Positions 16,883-24,741 are shown, numbered from the stretch's first letter. The stretch is DNA of 36,264 nucleotides from Sulfurospirillaceae bacterium (GCA_028693565.1 JAQUVE010000010.1:1-36264), one strand, 5' to 3'. A program made the numbers and translations. The notes: a model not told the origin generated them from the letters alone.

Positions 16883-17204
16883 TATACCGTTTTCACTCGG
16901 CTCAGCTCTTGATCAGACAAAAGGGTGGAGTTTAGAAGAAGATAAGGCGAATATAGTACATGAAATAAAAGAGCCAAATAAGCATCGTTTAGTATTGAAA
17001 ATGGAGAAACGAAGGGGTAAACCAGTGAGTTTGGTAGGCCCTTTTTTCCTCCATAAAGAGGTGATGGCTGAGGTTTGTTCAAAAGTTAAAAAACGTCTAG
17101 GAAGTGGCGGTACGTGCAAAGAAGAGTGGATGGAATTTCAAGGTGAATGTCGTGATAAACTTAAGCTTTTTTTAGCGGATGAGGGATTTAACTTTAAGGC
17201 TTAA
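16872..17204 (+). CDS. SUI1/YciH-like translation initiation factor
   Basis: A 110-residue protein related to eIF1/SUI1 and bacterial YciH, factors thought to monitor initiation complexes on the small ribosomal subunit. The C-terminal half has the family core: KRRGKPVSLVGPF, KKRLGSGGTCKEEWMEFQG and ECRDKLKLFLADEGF. The start is ATG 16872 (MAGSIPFSL); this ATG lies 11 bases inside the ABC-F gene, so translation is probably coupled to it. A longer frame begins nine codons earlier but has no added homology. The AEC permease gene follows with two bases between TAA and ATG. Pairing with a ribosome-acting ABC-F protein supports a translation role. Confidence 0.87.
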   Translation: MAGSIPFSLGSALDQTKGWSLEEDKANIVHEIKEPNKHRLVLKMEKRRGKPVSLVGPFFLHKEVMAEVCSKVKKRLGSGGTCKEEWMEFQGECRDKLKLFLADEGFNFKA

Positions 17205-17206
17205 GT

Positions 17207-18118
17207 ATGACACATATACTCAATTCACTCTTACCCATTTGTTTAATGATATCAACAGGCTATTTTTTTAAATACATGAAGTTTCCTTCGTTAGAATTTT
17301 GGCCTATGGCTGATAAATTCACCTATTATGTGTTAATGCCTTCTTTGCTAATTTATAAACTCTCAATAGCCAAGATTGATCTCTCCCAATCCATCAATCT
17401 TGTTGCAACAGCATTCTTAAGTATCTTGATCATTTTAGGTATTTTAATAGTACTCAATTTTATGCTGCATTTTGAATCCAAAGCATTTACATCCATTGTT
17501 CAAGGCGGAATTCGATTTAACTCTTATGTGATTTTGGCTTTTGTGGACACGGTTTATGGTGATAAAGGGTTGATTTTAGCCGCTATTGTGATGGCTTTTA
17601 CGATTCCTCTTATTAATGTTTTATGTATTTCAATTTTTGCTATCTATGTACGCCATGGTGATTTTTCTTTGAAAGCATTTTTCAAAACGATTATTAAAAA
17701 CCCTTTGATTGGAGCGTGTGTCATTGGTGGTATTATCAATGCAACGGGGATACATTTGCCTTTAGTGGTACTGAAGTATTTCTCAGTCGTTAGTAATGCA
17801 GCGCTTCCCATGGGACTTCTTTCAGTAGGAGTTGGATTAGAACTCAAGTATCTGAAAAATGCCAAAAAAGAGCTTTTAGTTTCAACAATGGTAAAATTGC
17901 TTCTTTTCCCTTTACTCTCTTATGGCATAGGAATAGCCTTGGGCTTGAGTGGATTAAGCCTGAGCGTGGCTGTTATTTATGGAGCAATGCCAACCGCCGT
18001 ATCAGGTTATATTTTAGCACGTGAGTTGGGTGGGGATGTATCGTTGATGGCTTCTATTATCACGCTTCAAACGCTTGCGTGTATGGCTACACTCTTTTTG
18101 ATTGTGCCGATTTTATAA
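17207..18118 (+). CDS. Auxin efflux carrier (AEC) family permease
   Basis: A 303-residue membrane protein with about ten hydrophobic segments, of the AEC/BASS-like transporter fold; bacterial members carry small carboxylates such as malate or malonate. The N-terminal LLPICLMISTGYFFKY, the KFTYYVLMPSLLIYKLS segment and the C-terminal YGAMPTAVSGYILARELGGD are typical. The substrate cannot be told. It begins two bases after the SUI1-like stop, so it is the third gene of the ABC-F unit, although a functional link is not obvious. It ends convergently with the RCK gene, overlapping by six bases; the TAA on the plus strand (18116-18118) and the opposing TAA (18115-18113) are adjacent. Confidence 0.88.
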   Translation: MTHILNSLLPICLMISTGYFFKYMKFPSLEFWPMADKFTYYVLMPSLLIYKLSIAKIDLSQSINLVATAFLSILIILGILIVLNFMLHFESKAFTSIVQGGIRFNSYVILAFVDTVYGDKGLILAAIVMAFTIPLINVLCISIFAIYVRHGDFSLKAFFKTIIKNPLIGACVIGGIINATGIHLPLVVLKYFSVVSNAALPMGLLSVGVGLELKYLKNAKKELLVSTMVKLLLFPLLSYGIGIALGLSGLSLSVAVIYGAMPTAVSGYILARELGGDVSLMASIITLQTLACMATLFLIVPIL

Positions 18119-18805
18119 GTTAAAATCTTTTTTATAACGCAAAATTTCTTCGGTTTGGCCGATAACGACTAAAACATCACCTGTATCAAGTTTATGATTG
18201 AATCCTTCTGTGATAAAAATAAACTCTTTTTTTAGCTCTTTATCATGGATACCCACTATCAATAGGTTATAGGCATCGTTGGGGTAAATATCGTTAATCA
18301 TACATTGATTGAGGAGTGAATTTTTGGTTATAGTGATTTGTTCCATATTAAGATCATGGTAGCCAAAAACAGTTGCATCTATAACGTTCATAACTTCAGG
18401 TTGGGTAATGAGCTTATAAATCTTTTTTCCACTGATTTGATAGGGGTCTAATATTGTACTAGCACCCGCAATTTCAAGCTTATGAATGGTATCTTTCGTA
18501 TGGGTAATAGCAATGACATGCAGTGTGGGGTCGAGTGCCTTTACGGAAAGTATTAAAAAAACGTTTTTTGCATCATCATCGAAAAGCGTAAAAATAAAAT
18601 TAACATTTTCTCCAATGCCTTCTTTGAGTAACACATCATCTGTATAATCTAGAATTTTAAGGTTAAAGCCTAATTTTTCAGCGGTAGGAATCAGTGAAGC
18701 ATCATTGTCAATGAGCGTAAAATCATACCCTTTTGCCATAAGTTGAGTGCTAATTTCAATAGCTGATTTTGTAAAGCCAAAGATGAGTATTTTTTTTGAT
18801 TTCAT
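18113..18805 (-). CDS. Stand-alone RCK (TrkA-like) protein with altered nucleotide site
   Basis: A 230-residue soluble protein with an RCK_N Rossmann fold (1-~130) and an RCK_C domain (~140-230, ending VVIGQTEEILRYKK). Such proteins gate K+ channels or transporters by binding nucleotides. The glycine motif is altered: IFGFTKSAIEI stands where GxGxxG is expected, though the acidic LIDND at the end of strand 2 is kept, so NAD(H) binding may be lost or changed. Its start overlaps the stop of the K+ channel gene by four bases (ATGA), and the channel has its own intact RCK domain. I infer that it assembles with, or regulates, that channel. Confidence 0.88.
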   Translation of the reverse strand: MKSKKILIFGFTKSAIEISTQLMAKGYDFTLIDNDASLIPTAEKLGFNLKILDYTDDVLLKEGIGENVNFIFTLFDDDAKNVFLILSVKALDPTLHVIAITHTKDTIHKLEIAGASTILDPYQISGKKIYKLITQPEVMNVIDATVFGYHDLNMEQITITKNSLLNQCMINDIYPNDAYNLLIVGIHDKELKKEFIFITEGFNHKLDTGDVLVVIGQTEEILRYKKDFNL

Positions 18806-20394
18806 TTTAAAGGCCTTTTATCACTTTGCTTTTTAAGAATATTGATATGGTGCTTTTTCCCCATGATAATCAGCATATCTTCTTGACAAATAAGAAAATC
18901 ACTTGGTGGATTAAAATAAAATATTTTATCATCAATAGTGTACGTTAAAAAATCTGTCGGTTGTATGCCTTGACGTACAATTCCAAAAAGCAATAAGCGT
19001 TTTTCTTGCAATTTTAAAACACTTAGGGGTTGGTTTACATAATAAGATTTTTCATGAATTTTAAGTGATTCAAATACAACGCCAGTATTTTCGGTAAGCA
19101 TTTCATTCAATGCTGCATATGAAATAGGCTGGTCAACATATTGTAATCCCATCAGTCCAATGGTCTCATCTGCACTAAGCGCAAAGTTCGCTCCCGCAAG
19201 TAAATATTTTTTCTTATGATGGCTTTTAACCACACGAGCAATAATATCAACATCTTTACTAAGACTTCGTGCTGTCAGTGTAATAAATACATTCATCTCG
19301 TCGCTGTTCGTAACACAGATGACTTTAGATGCACGTTTTCCTACACCTAGCTGTCCTAATAGCTTACTTTTGGAGGCATCCCCTAAAATACCGATCATGC
19401 CTCGTTGATTTGCTAATTTTATTTTTCCAGCGTCCGTATCAACAATGACAACAGCATAGCCATCATCATGAAGCATTTTAGCGACCACTTCACCGACTCT
19501 GCCATAACCGCATACGAGAATATAGTTTTTAAGTCGTTCAATATCAGCCAAGGTACGACTCTCTTTAAGTTCGACAAGTTTAGTTTGAAAAGAAGAGACA
19601 ATAATCGATGTTAGAAAAGCTAAGATGGCGACACCAAAGATAATCAGAAGCATTGAGATGACCATACCTTCAGTGGTAACGGGTACAATATCGCCATAAC
19701 CAACCGTTCCCATCGTAACAATTGACCAGTAAACAGCATCAAAAAGAGTATTGATTTTTGGATTGACGTTGGTTTCAAAAATATAAATTGCTGAACTTCC
19801 CGTAAAAATAACAAACCCAGCAAAAATCGCTAATGTAAAAAGTTCAAATTTTTTCTCTGAAATAATGGTGGTGAATGTTTTCATACTCCTTGCATAGCGA
19901 AAGAGTTTAAAAATACGAAATAAAAGAAAAATTCGTAAGAAACGAAGTGGACGGTAACTTGGTAAGATAGCTAATAAATCAATAATTGCTAACGGTGAAA
20001 AAATGTACTCTAGTTTCTTAGAAATGATACTTCGAATTGTCTGAAAGAGTGAAAATGTGACACGATTATCGAGAGCATATTCATAACGCTCAAGAAATAT
20101 TTTATGATTGTCTGAGTATATCCACAATCGTAGGAGATATTCTATTACAAATATAACCAGTGAGGCATTGATAAAAAAATCCATAAAAGGATGAAGTTCA
20201 GGGGTTTTAACTTCGTAGAGTAAAAAAAGAACGCTTAAGATAACCAATACTACCATAAAGAGGTCAAAATAAAATTTTAATTTTGACGTGGGGTGTTCAA
20301 GAAATGTTCTACAAAATTCTTTAGTACGGCGATAACGTTTTGAGCTATCTATAAAATAAGCGAAACGCACTAATAGTGATATAAAAAAATCCAC
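18802..20394 (-). CDS. Voltage-gated-type K+ channel with RCK domain (Kch-like)
   Basis: A 530-residue inner-membrane channel. Six helices are visible: S1 (~43-65), S2-S3, an arginine-rich S4 (RPLRFLRIFLLFRIFKLFRYAR, of which RFLRIFLLFRIFKLFR is the core), S5, the pore with the selectivity filter TVGYGD, and S6. An RCK_N domain follows with an intact nucleotide motif (LVCGYGRVGEVVA) and acidic VIVDTD, then RCK_C. It resembles the H. pylori potassium channel HpKchA in type. The start is GTG 20394 (GTGGATTTT) with AAAGG 6 bases upstream; an ATG two bases upstream is out of frame. A terminator separates it from the selenoprotein gene, so it is probably transcribed on its own with the second RCK gene. 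Confidence 0.9.
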   Translation of the reverse strand: MDFFISLLVRFAYFIDSSKRYRRTKEFCRTFLEHPTSKLKFYFDLFMVVLVILSVLFLLYEVKTPELHPFMDFFINASLVIFVIEYLLRLWIYSDNHKIFLERYEYALDNRVTFSLFQTIRSIISKKLEYIFSPLAIIDLLAILPSYRPLRFLRIFLLFRIFKLFRYARSMKTFTTIISEKKFELFTLAIFAGFVIFTGSSAIYIFETNVNPKINTLFDAVYWSIVTMGTVGYGDIVPVTTEGMVISMLLIIFGVAILAFLTSIIVSSFQTKLVELKESRTLADIERLKNYILVCGYGRVGEVVAKMLHDDGYAVVIVDTDAGKIKLANQRGMIGILGDASKSKLLGQLGVGKRASKVICVTNSDEMNVFITLTARSLSKDVDIIARVVKSHHKKKYLLAGANFALSADETIGLMGLQYVDQPISYAALNEMLTENTGVVFESLKIHEKSYYVNQPLSVLKLQEKRLLLFGIVRQGIQPTDFLTYTIDDKIFYFNPPSDFLICQEDMLIIMGKKHHINILKKQSDKRPLK

Positions 20395-20419
20395 ATAGAA
20401 CCTTTATACGCAAAACAAA

Positions 20420-20447
20420 CTTCACATGTAAAATTTCACATGTGAAG
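20420..20447 (-). terminator. Intrinsic terminator after the SelW-like gene
   Basis: A perfect 10-bp stem (20420-20429 with 20438-20447) closes an 8-base loop. On the minus strand it is followed by TTTGTTTTG. It lies 6 bases past the selenoprotein stop, in front of the K+ channel gene. Confidence 0.75.
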
Positions 20448-20453
20448 CTGTTA

Positions 20454-20699
20454 TTAATATCCAGCAGCTTTAAGTAAAGCCGTTATCTCACCGACTTCAG
20501 GAAAGCGCTCAACAGATGTTCCTATCTTTTCGGTTTTTGAAAAGATGAGTTTATCTTCTACTAAGACATCAAAAAAACCACCTCGTTTTGGGACGAGTGA
20601 AATGACAGCTTCAGGGAATGCACTTTGTATTTCATCTTTCGCACGGAAAGCTTTTGGCATGTATCCTCACTTAGTACAATAAAAAATAGTTATATTCAT
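20454..20699 (-). CDS. SelW-like (Rdx family) selenoprotein, CxxU motif, TGA decoded as Sec
   Basis: An 81-residue thioredoxin-like redox protein. The part after the TGA (68 residues, ATG at 20660) matches SelW/Rdx proteins: AKDEIQSAFPEAVISLVPKR, then GGFFDVLVEDKLIFSK and the end EVGEITALLKAAGY. On its own it lacks the N-terminal strand and redox motif. Reading upstream in the same frame through TGA (20669-20667) gives M-N-I-T-I-F-Y-C-T-K-U-G-Y, which is the family YCxxUGY motif with Cys8 and Sec11. ATG 20699 has AAAGGA 5-6 bases before it, and lies 9 bases after the stop of the EAL-HDOD gene. A hairpin at 20636-20650 fits a bacterial SECIS. The downstream ATG would make a protein without an active site. 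Function is likely thiol redox; the partner is unknown. Confidence 0.9.
20636..20650 (-). promoter_or_regulatory. Candidate bacterial SECIS hairpin
   Basis: On the minus strand CUUUC (20650-20646), loop CGUGC and GAAAG (20640-20636) form a perfect 5-bp stem. The loop begins 22 bases after the TGA and has G as its second base, within a GU. Known bacterial SECIS elements lie directly after the UGA with a small apical loop containing G near its start at about 16-37 bases. SelB binding itself is not shown. Confidence 0.65.
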
Positions 20700-20708
20700 G
20701 ATGATCCT

Positions 20709-21950
20709 TTAGTTTTGATAGTGATTACTCTCTTCTACAAAAAGACTTGCCCGAGTACACGCTTCTAGCAGAGCTTCTTTGCTAAAGCATGGCTTATGCC
20801 CTAGTGCATTAACGGTTGCCTCAATGTCCTTTGCATGGTTCATTTCAACGGCAATTTGTAAAAATTCCCCTAGTATACCTTTACGATATAAAATGGCATC
20901 TTGCATATCATTGTCAAGATTCAGGTCATGCAAAAAATCTTCCATTGGTATCGCCAAGTATGCGTCAATCAATGATAAACTACCCGTTAAAAACGCTTTA
21001 TTGGCTAACGGTGAGTAGCCTTCGCACATTAAAGCTAACTCTTCCATCAGTTTTGCACGAAATTTTGCACTATTAAACAGCTCTTCCCCAAATGGTTTTT
21101 TTTCAGGACTATCATAGAGAAAAAGCCCTAGCCATGAAAGTAATTTTTGTGGTCCAAGTAGGGTTATCATCTGTCTAATTTCGGTAATTTTTGATTTAAA
21201 GTGGTAGGCTCCAGAATTAAGGTGACGTAGAAGGCTATACACAAGGTCAGGACATGTGGAGAGTTTTTGAGTGAGACTACTAGGTTCATCATTTTCATGA
21301 ATACAATTAATAAGCCTGATAGCATTTTGGGCATTGGGTTCAAATCTTTTGCCACTCATAATAATAGGTTTTTCAAAAAAATAGCCTTGAAAAAATTTAA
21401 AATGTAACTTTCGACAGTGTTCATACTCTTCAAATGTTTCTATTTTTTCCGCAAGCAAATCAATAGGATAATTTTTTAATTTTTCTATCGCTCCGCTTAC
21501 GTGCTTAATACCGATAGCAAGAATATCGATTTTAATGATGTCGATATAAGGGAAAAGTGGCTCATAATTTCTCATCATTGTATCAGAACAATCAAAATCA
21601 TCTAATGAAAAGCGATATCCTAAAGAGTGCATGTATTTTCCACGCTCAATCAATGCCAAGCTTACGCGTGTGTGTTCTAAAATCTCAAAGCGAAAATTTT
21701 CTTTAGGCAATAGTAGTAGCGTATCACTAAATAAAATAGCTTCATCTACATTGATAAAGCCTATCTTTGAGCCGATAATAGGGCTCACTCCTAAATTATG
21801 TACGAGATTAACAATAACACGAGCTGTTGCTAAAGCGCTACTTTGAAATGTCGCAACATTATTGATGTCACATGAGCGGTATAAGAGCTCATATGCAAAG
21901 CATTTCGCGTTAACATTAAAAATGGGTTGTCGACCAATGTATGCTGTCAC
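20709..21950 (-). CDS. EAL-HDOD signalling protein (YuxH type)
   Basis: A 413-residue protein with an N-terminal EAL-like domain (1-~200) and a C-terminal HDOD domain (~205-400). The EAL domain keeps fold landmarks (YIGRQPIFNVNAKCFAYELL, SLDDFDC, IDIIKIDIL) but lacks several catalytic residues (for example DDFDCSD in place of DDFGTGYS), so it is probably a c-di-GMP-unresponsive or regulatory domain rather than a phosphodiesterase. HDOD domains regulate motility and signalling without the HD metal site. The start is GTG 21950 with AAAGG 5 bases before it, behind an extended -10 element. The SelW-like gene follows after 9 bases and is probably cotranscribed. Confidence 0.87.
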   Translation of the reverse strand: MTAYIGRQPIFNVNAKCFAYELLYRSCDINNVATFQSSALATARVIVNLVHNLGVSPIIGSKIGFINVDEAILFSDTLLLLPKENFRFEILEHTRVSLALIERGKYMHSLGYRFSLDDFDCSDTMMRNYEPLFPYIDIIKIDILAIGIKHVSGAIEKLKNYPIDLLAEKIETFEEYEHCRKLHFKFFQGYFFEKPIIMSGKRFEPNAQNAIRLINCIHENDEPSSLTQKLSTCPDLVYSLLRHLNSGAYHFKSKITEIRQMITLLGPQKLLSWLGLFLYDSPEKKPFGEELFNSAKFRAKLMEELALMCEGYSPLANKAFLTGSLSLIDAYLAIPMEDFLHDLNLDNDMQDAILYRKGILGEFLQIAVEMNHAKDIEATVNALGHKPCFSKEALLEACTRASLFVEESNHYQN

Positions 21951-21989
21951 GATAACCTTTCATTTTAATATTAATTTTTCCAAAAAATA

Positions 21990-21995
21990 ATTATA
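21990..21995 (-). promoter_or_regulatory. Extended -10 element for the EAL-HDOD/SelW unit
   Basis: Minus-strand TTTGATATAATTATT lies 40 bases before the GTG start at 21950. It is the only promoter-like element I see in front of the EAL-HDOD and selenoprotein genes. Confidence 0.5.
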
Positions 21996-22000
21996 TCAAA

Positions 22001-22030
22001 TTAAAAGGCAATTTCTGGAATAGCCTTTAA
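22001..22030 (-). terminator. Probable terminator after the csd4-like gene
   Basis: On the minus strand TTAAAGGC pairs with GCCTTTTAA around a 13-base loop, followed by a T-rich run (TTTTAATTTG). It lies ~45 bases after the carboxypeptidase stop and just before the next promoter. Confidence 0.45.
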
Positions 22031-22074
22031 TGACGTTTTGGCCTTGTTCAAATCCTCATTATTTTTCTTGGAAA

Positions 22075-23388
22075 CTATTTTTTCCCACTTTCAAATTTTA
22101 TATTGACCATACCACAGAATTTTTTATCTTTATAAAATTGAACCATAAATGTTTGTTCGTTTTTGTCAATTGCATAAGTTTTAATAAAGTCTTTGTGTGT
22201 GACTTTAATACCACTTTCATTGATGACTCCAGACTTTGAAAAACCGATAAGATTAATACGATAGCCTTTGATATCTTCTACCATGAAATCATGTTTTATG
22301 GTGATAAGTGAACCGATCTTTGCAGTGGTGTTTTTACCGTCAATGACGACTTTAACAGTATCTAAAGAGTTATCAAACTCGCTATATTCTGGTTTTAAGC
22401 GAGCAATAAAAATATTGCCATTCATGATTTTATAAGTCTCTTTATCTTGAATAACACTTACTAAAGGGTTGTTACTTGAATAGACCAATTTATCTTTATT
22501 CATCGGGAAATAAGCAATTGAGGATTTAAGGGTAGAAAGGTCTAGTTTGATTTTAGTGGTTGGAATTTCAAGTATCCCATCATCTGCTAAAAGGGAATCA
22601 ATGTTTTTTTGGTTGAGTTCAAATGACCTTGAAAATTTAATATTCATAAGGTTCATAAACTCTTCAATGGTCTTTAGCTGGTAAAAGACTTTTTGAGAAA
22701 GGTTGGTGATATTTTTGCTGGTTTCGATGGCAAAAGCTGGTTTGTTATTGGTGATTGAAAAGTAGGTTAAGCTTTGCTGCATCGCTTTATCTTGTTTTTT
22801 AGTGTTTGTATCTTTGACGTTAAATTCATGTACATCTTCAAGTAATTCGATGTTGGTTTCTTTGTTGACTTTTTTGGCGATTTCACCTAAGTTGCCAAAT
22901 TTTGCATTAGGAATTTGCTGTTGATCGATAATAGTTGCTTGTCCCCATGCTTTAGGATTAAAATCTTTATTAATGGTTTTTTGACGATAAAAACCCTGTC
23001 CATCGTGCAAATTAAGTGTTAAATCAACGGAAGGTGATAAAATTAATTTTTTAATATCACTCACAATTTCAAAGTCTTTATCTTTACTTTCAATTTTAGC
23101 AAACTTACGGTTCATATCACCGTATGTGCCACGTACATTTTTAGCGATACTATCAAAATTGAGATTTGGGACAATCCAAACATGACCACTTTCAATTGTA
23201 TAATATTTTGATAGCAACATAGGTGCAAAATATCCACCAGGTTCATCACCATGTATTCCGCCAATAACAAGAAGAGTACTTCCCGCTTTTTGGCTCTCTT
23301 TTTTGACCAAAGTATAATGAAGGTTTGCACTAAAGGCAGTCGTTACAAATAGGGTAGATAGGCTCATCATCAATAATTTTATATTCAT
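22075..23388 (-). CDS. csd4: Peptidoglycan DL-carboxypeptidase, Csd4/Pgp1 type
   Basis: An M14-family zinc carboxypeptidase that trims peptidoglycan stem tripeptides to dipeptides; H. pylori Csd4 and C. jejuni Pgp1 are needed for helical cell shape. A signal peptide covers residues 1-21 (cleavage after TAFSA), so it acts in the periplasm. The zinc motif GGIHGDE gives His46 and Glu49, and His128 lies in LNLHDGQG; a catalytic-type Glu222 is in AFAIETS. As I recall the Csd4 structure, its ligands have the same numbering but with Gln in place of His46. At 437 residues it matches the Csd4 length, with the C-terminal beta-rich domains. It appears to be alone in its transcript. The ribosome binding site is weak (AAAGA). 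Confidence 0.88.
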   Translation of the reverse strand: MNIKLLMMSLSTLFVTTAFSANLHYTLVKKESQKAGSTLLVIGGIHGDEPGGYFAPMLLSKYYTIESGHVWIVPNLNFDSIAKNVRGTYGDMNRKFAKIESKDKDFEIVSDIKKLILSPSVDLTLNLHDGQGFYRQKTINKDFNPKAWGQATIIDQQQIPNAKFGNLGEIAKKVNKETNIELLEDVHEFNVKDTNTKKQDKAMQQSLTYFSITNNKPAFAIETSKNITNLSQKVFYQLKTIEEFMNLMNIKFSRSFELNQKNIDSLLADDGILEIPTTKIKLDLSTLKSSIAYFPMNKDKLVYSSNNPLVSVIQDKETYKIMNGNIFIARLKPEYSEFDNSLDTVKVVIDGKNTTAKIGSLITIKHDFMVEDIKGYRINLIGFSKSGVINESGIKVTHKDFIKTYAIDKNEQTFMVQFYKDKKFCGMVNIKFESGKK

Positions 23389-23448
23389 ACAGTATCTTTA
23401 CTTTTTTTGGGAAAGCTTATCGTAAATGAAATAAATTTTACCAAAAAC

Positions 23449-23826
23449 TTAGTTTGTTTGTGAGAGTTTTTGGCAAAGTTGTAACACAAAGGAGTCAAAA
23501 GAAGCGAGCTTCAGTTTTGAGTCACGCTGTTTGATACCCCACATGGACTCTGGAAAGTGAGAATCTTCTTTAAAGCGTGCCATGACATGGATGTGTAAAT
23601 GAGGTACATAGTTGCCAAACATAGCAATATTGATTTTATCGGGATGATAGTAATCAAGCATTACTTTTTCTACTATTTGCATTGCATCAAGCATCGCTTT
23701 TTTAGTTTGTTCATCGCAATCACTGAGCTCTTTGTACGGTTTTTGAGCGAAAATTTTAACCCATGGAATGGTGGCATCTTCTTTATCAATGTAAAAATAG
23801 GTGTTTTCATAAATTCGAGTGGTCAT
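23449..23826 (-). CDS. HIT-family nucleotide-binding protein
   Basis: A 125-residue histidine-triad protein. The active motif HLHIHVMARF (HxHxH) lies near residue 85; such proteins hydrolyse or transfer nucleotide monophosphates from dinucleoside polyphosphates, AMP-lysine and similar substrates. I start at ATG 23826 (MTTRIYENTYF), which has AAGGA 7 bases upstream; an ATG 18 codons earlier lacks one. The start lies inside the end of the radical SAM gene (20-base overlap), so the two are translationally coupled. The C-terminus (KLASFDSFVLQLCQKLSQ) is family-like. The physiological substrate is unknown. Confidence 0.87.
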   Translation of the reverse strand: MTTRIYENTYFYIDKEDATIPWVKIFAQKPYKELSDCDEQTKKAMLDAMQIVEKVMLDYYHPDKINIAMFGNYVPHLHIHVMARFKEDSHFPESMWGIKQRDSKLKLASFDSFVLQLCQKLSQTN

Positions 23827-24700
23827 CGTTTTCCTTTTTAAATCGATCTTTGTAATGGCATTTTTGGCATAAAATTTCAACGGCTTTGTGTGCTTTAAAG
23901 CCTCGAATTATAGCGTTTGTTCTTGGAAAATGTAAAATTTCATCTAAGGAGCTTACGTGTAAGTTTCCAAGTTCAATGATGCCATCTTTATCCAAACAAC
24001 ACGGTACGACGACCCCATTACTCAAAATACCAAAATGTGAACGAAGTCCTTGACACGTCCCTTCGCTATAATCGTGTGAATCAAGGCTTGGCCACTCAAA
24101 ATAGTTATCAAAATGCAGAAGTGTTTTTTCTTCAAGGCGGATTGATTTGGGGCGCTCTTTGTAAATGGCATCAAGAGGTAAAGGTATATGAAACGTTTTT
24201 TCTAAAAGGCTAAATAAAGTAGCATTGAAATTTTTTTCACTTTGTGTCTCATCCATATTCCAAATACGAAGATTGATAAACAGTTCTTTACGCATTGTTT
24301 GTTTAAGCTTACAAAGTTCTAAAATGGGGCGCATATACTCTTCAAAAGAGAGGGGCATACTGTTTTTATTATAGCTGTTCAAGGAGATATTGACTTGTTG
24401 AATAGTGGGGTGCAATAAAAGATTTAAATCTCTTTTCCCCAGAAAATAGCCACTGGTGGTTAATGCGACTTTAAAACCATACTGATATGTTAGGTTTAAA
24501 TAAGCATCAAGATTAGAGAGTGTTAAGGGATCTCCTACAATATGATAGGCTAGCTCTTTTGTATAAGGTTGTAGCTGGATTAAAATTGTTTCAAAAAATG
24601 CCAGACTCATCGTTTGTGTTGGCAGTGTTTTAGGGGGACAAAAACTACACGAAAGCCCACAAATATTGGTTAGTTCGACATAGACTCTGTGAAATTTCAT
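23807..24700 (-). CDS. Radical SAM / SPASM-like protein
   Basis: A 297-residue radical SAM enzyme. The 4Fe-4S cluster that binds S-adenosylmethionine is held by Cys14, Cys18 and Cys21 (NICGLSCSFC). The core continues with VGDPLTLSNL, ALTTSGYFL and VNISLNS, as expected for the TIM-barrel strands. A SPASM-like tail has Cys residues in GTCQGLRSHFGILSNG, VVPCCLDKDG and EILCQKCHYKDR, suggesting an auxiliary cluster. The substrate is not known; SPASM proteins modify peptides, among other targets, but no precursor peptide gene is seen here. Its end overlaps the HIT gene by 20 bases. The start at ATG 24700 has AGGAT 9 bases before it. Confidence 0.87.
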   Translation of the reverse strand: MKFHRVYVELTNICGLSCSFCPPKTLPTQTMSLAFFETILIQLQPYTKELAYHIVGDPLTLSNLDAYLNLTYQYGFKVALTTSGYFLGKRDLNLLLHPTIQQVNISLNSYNKNSMPLSFEEYMRPILELCKLKQTMRKELFINLRIWNMDETQSEKNFNATLFSLLEKTFHIPLPLDAIYKERPKSIRLEEKTLLHFDNYFEWPSLDSHDYSEGTCQGLRSHFGILSNGVVVPCCLDKDGIIELGNLHVSSLDEILHFPRTNAIIRGFKAHKAVEILCQKCHYKDRFKKENDDHSNL

Positions 24701-24741
24701 AAGATCATTATCCTAACAATAATGGTATAAAAGAGGCATCA

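Noticed and set aside
20454-20660. SelW-like gene as a truncated pseudogene starting at ATG 20660
   Set aside because: The upstream in-frame sequence restores a ribosome binding site, ATG and CxxU motif, and the gene is followed by an intact terminator.
23389-23448. sigma28 (FliA) promoter in front of the csd4-like gene
   Set aside because: TAAAATTT and CGATAA occur, but the spacer is about three bases shorter than the usual flagellar promoter, so I do not claim it.
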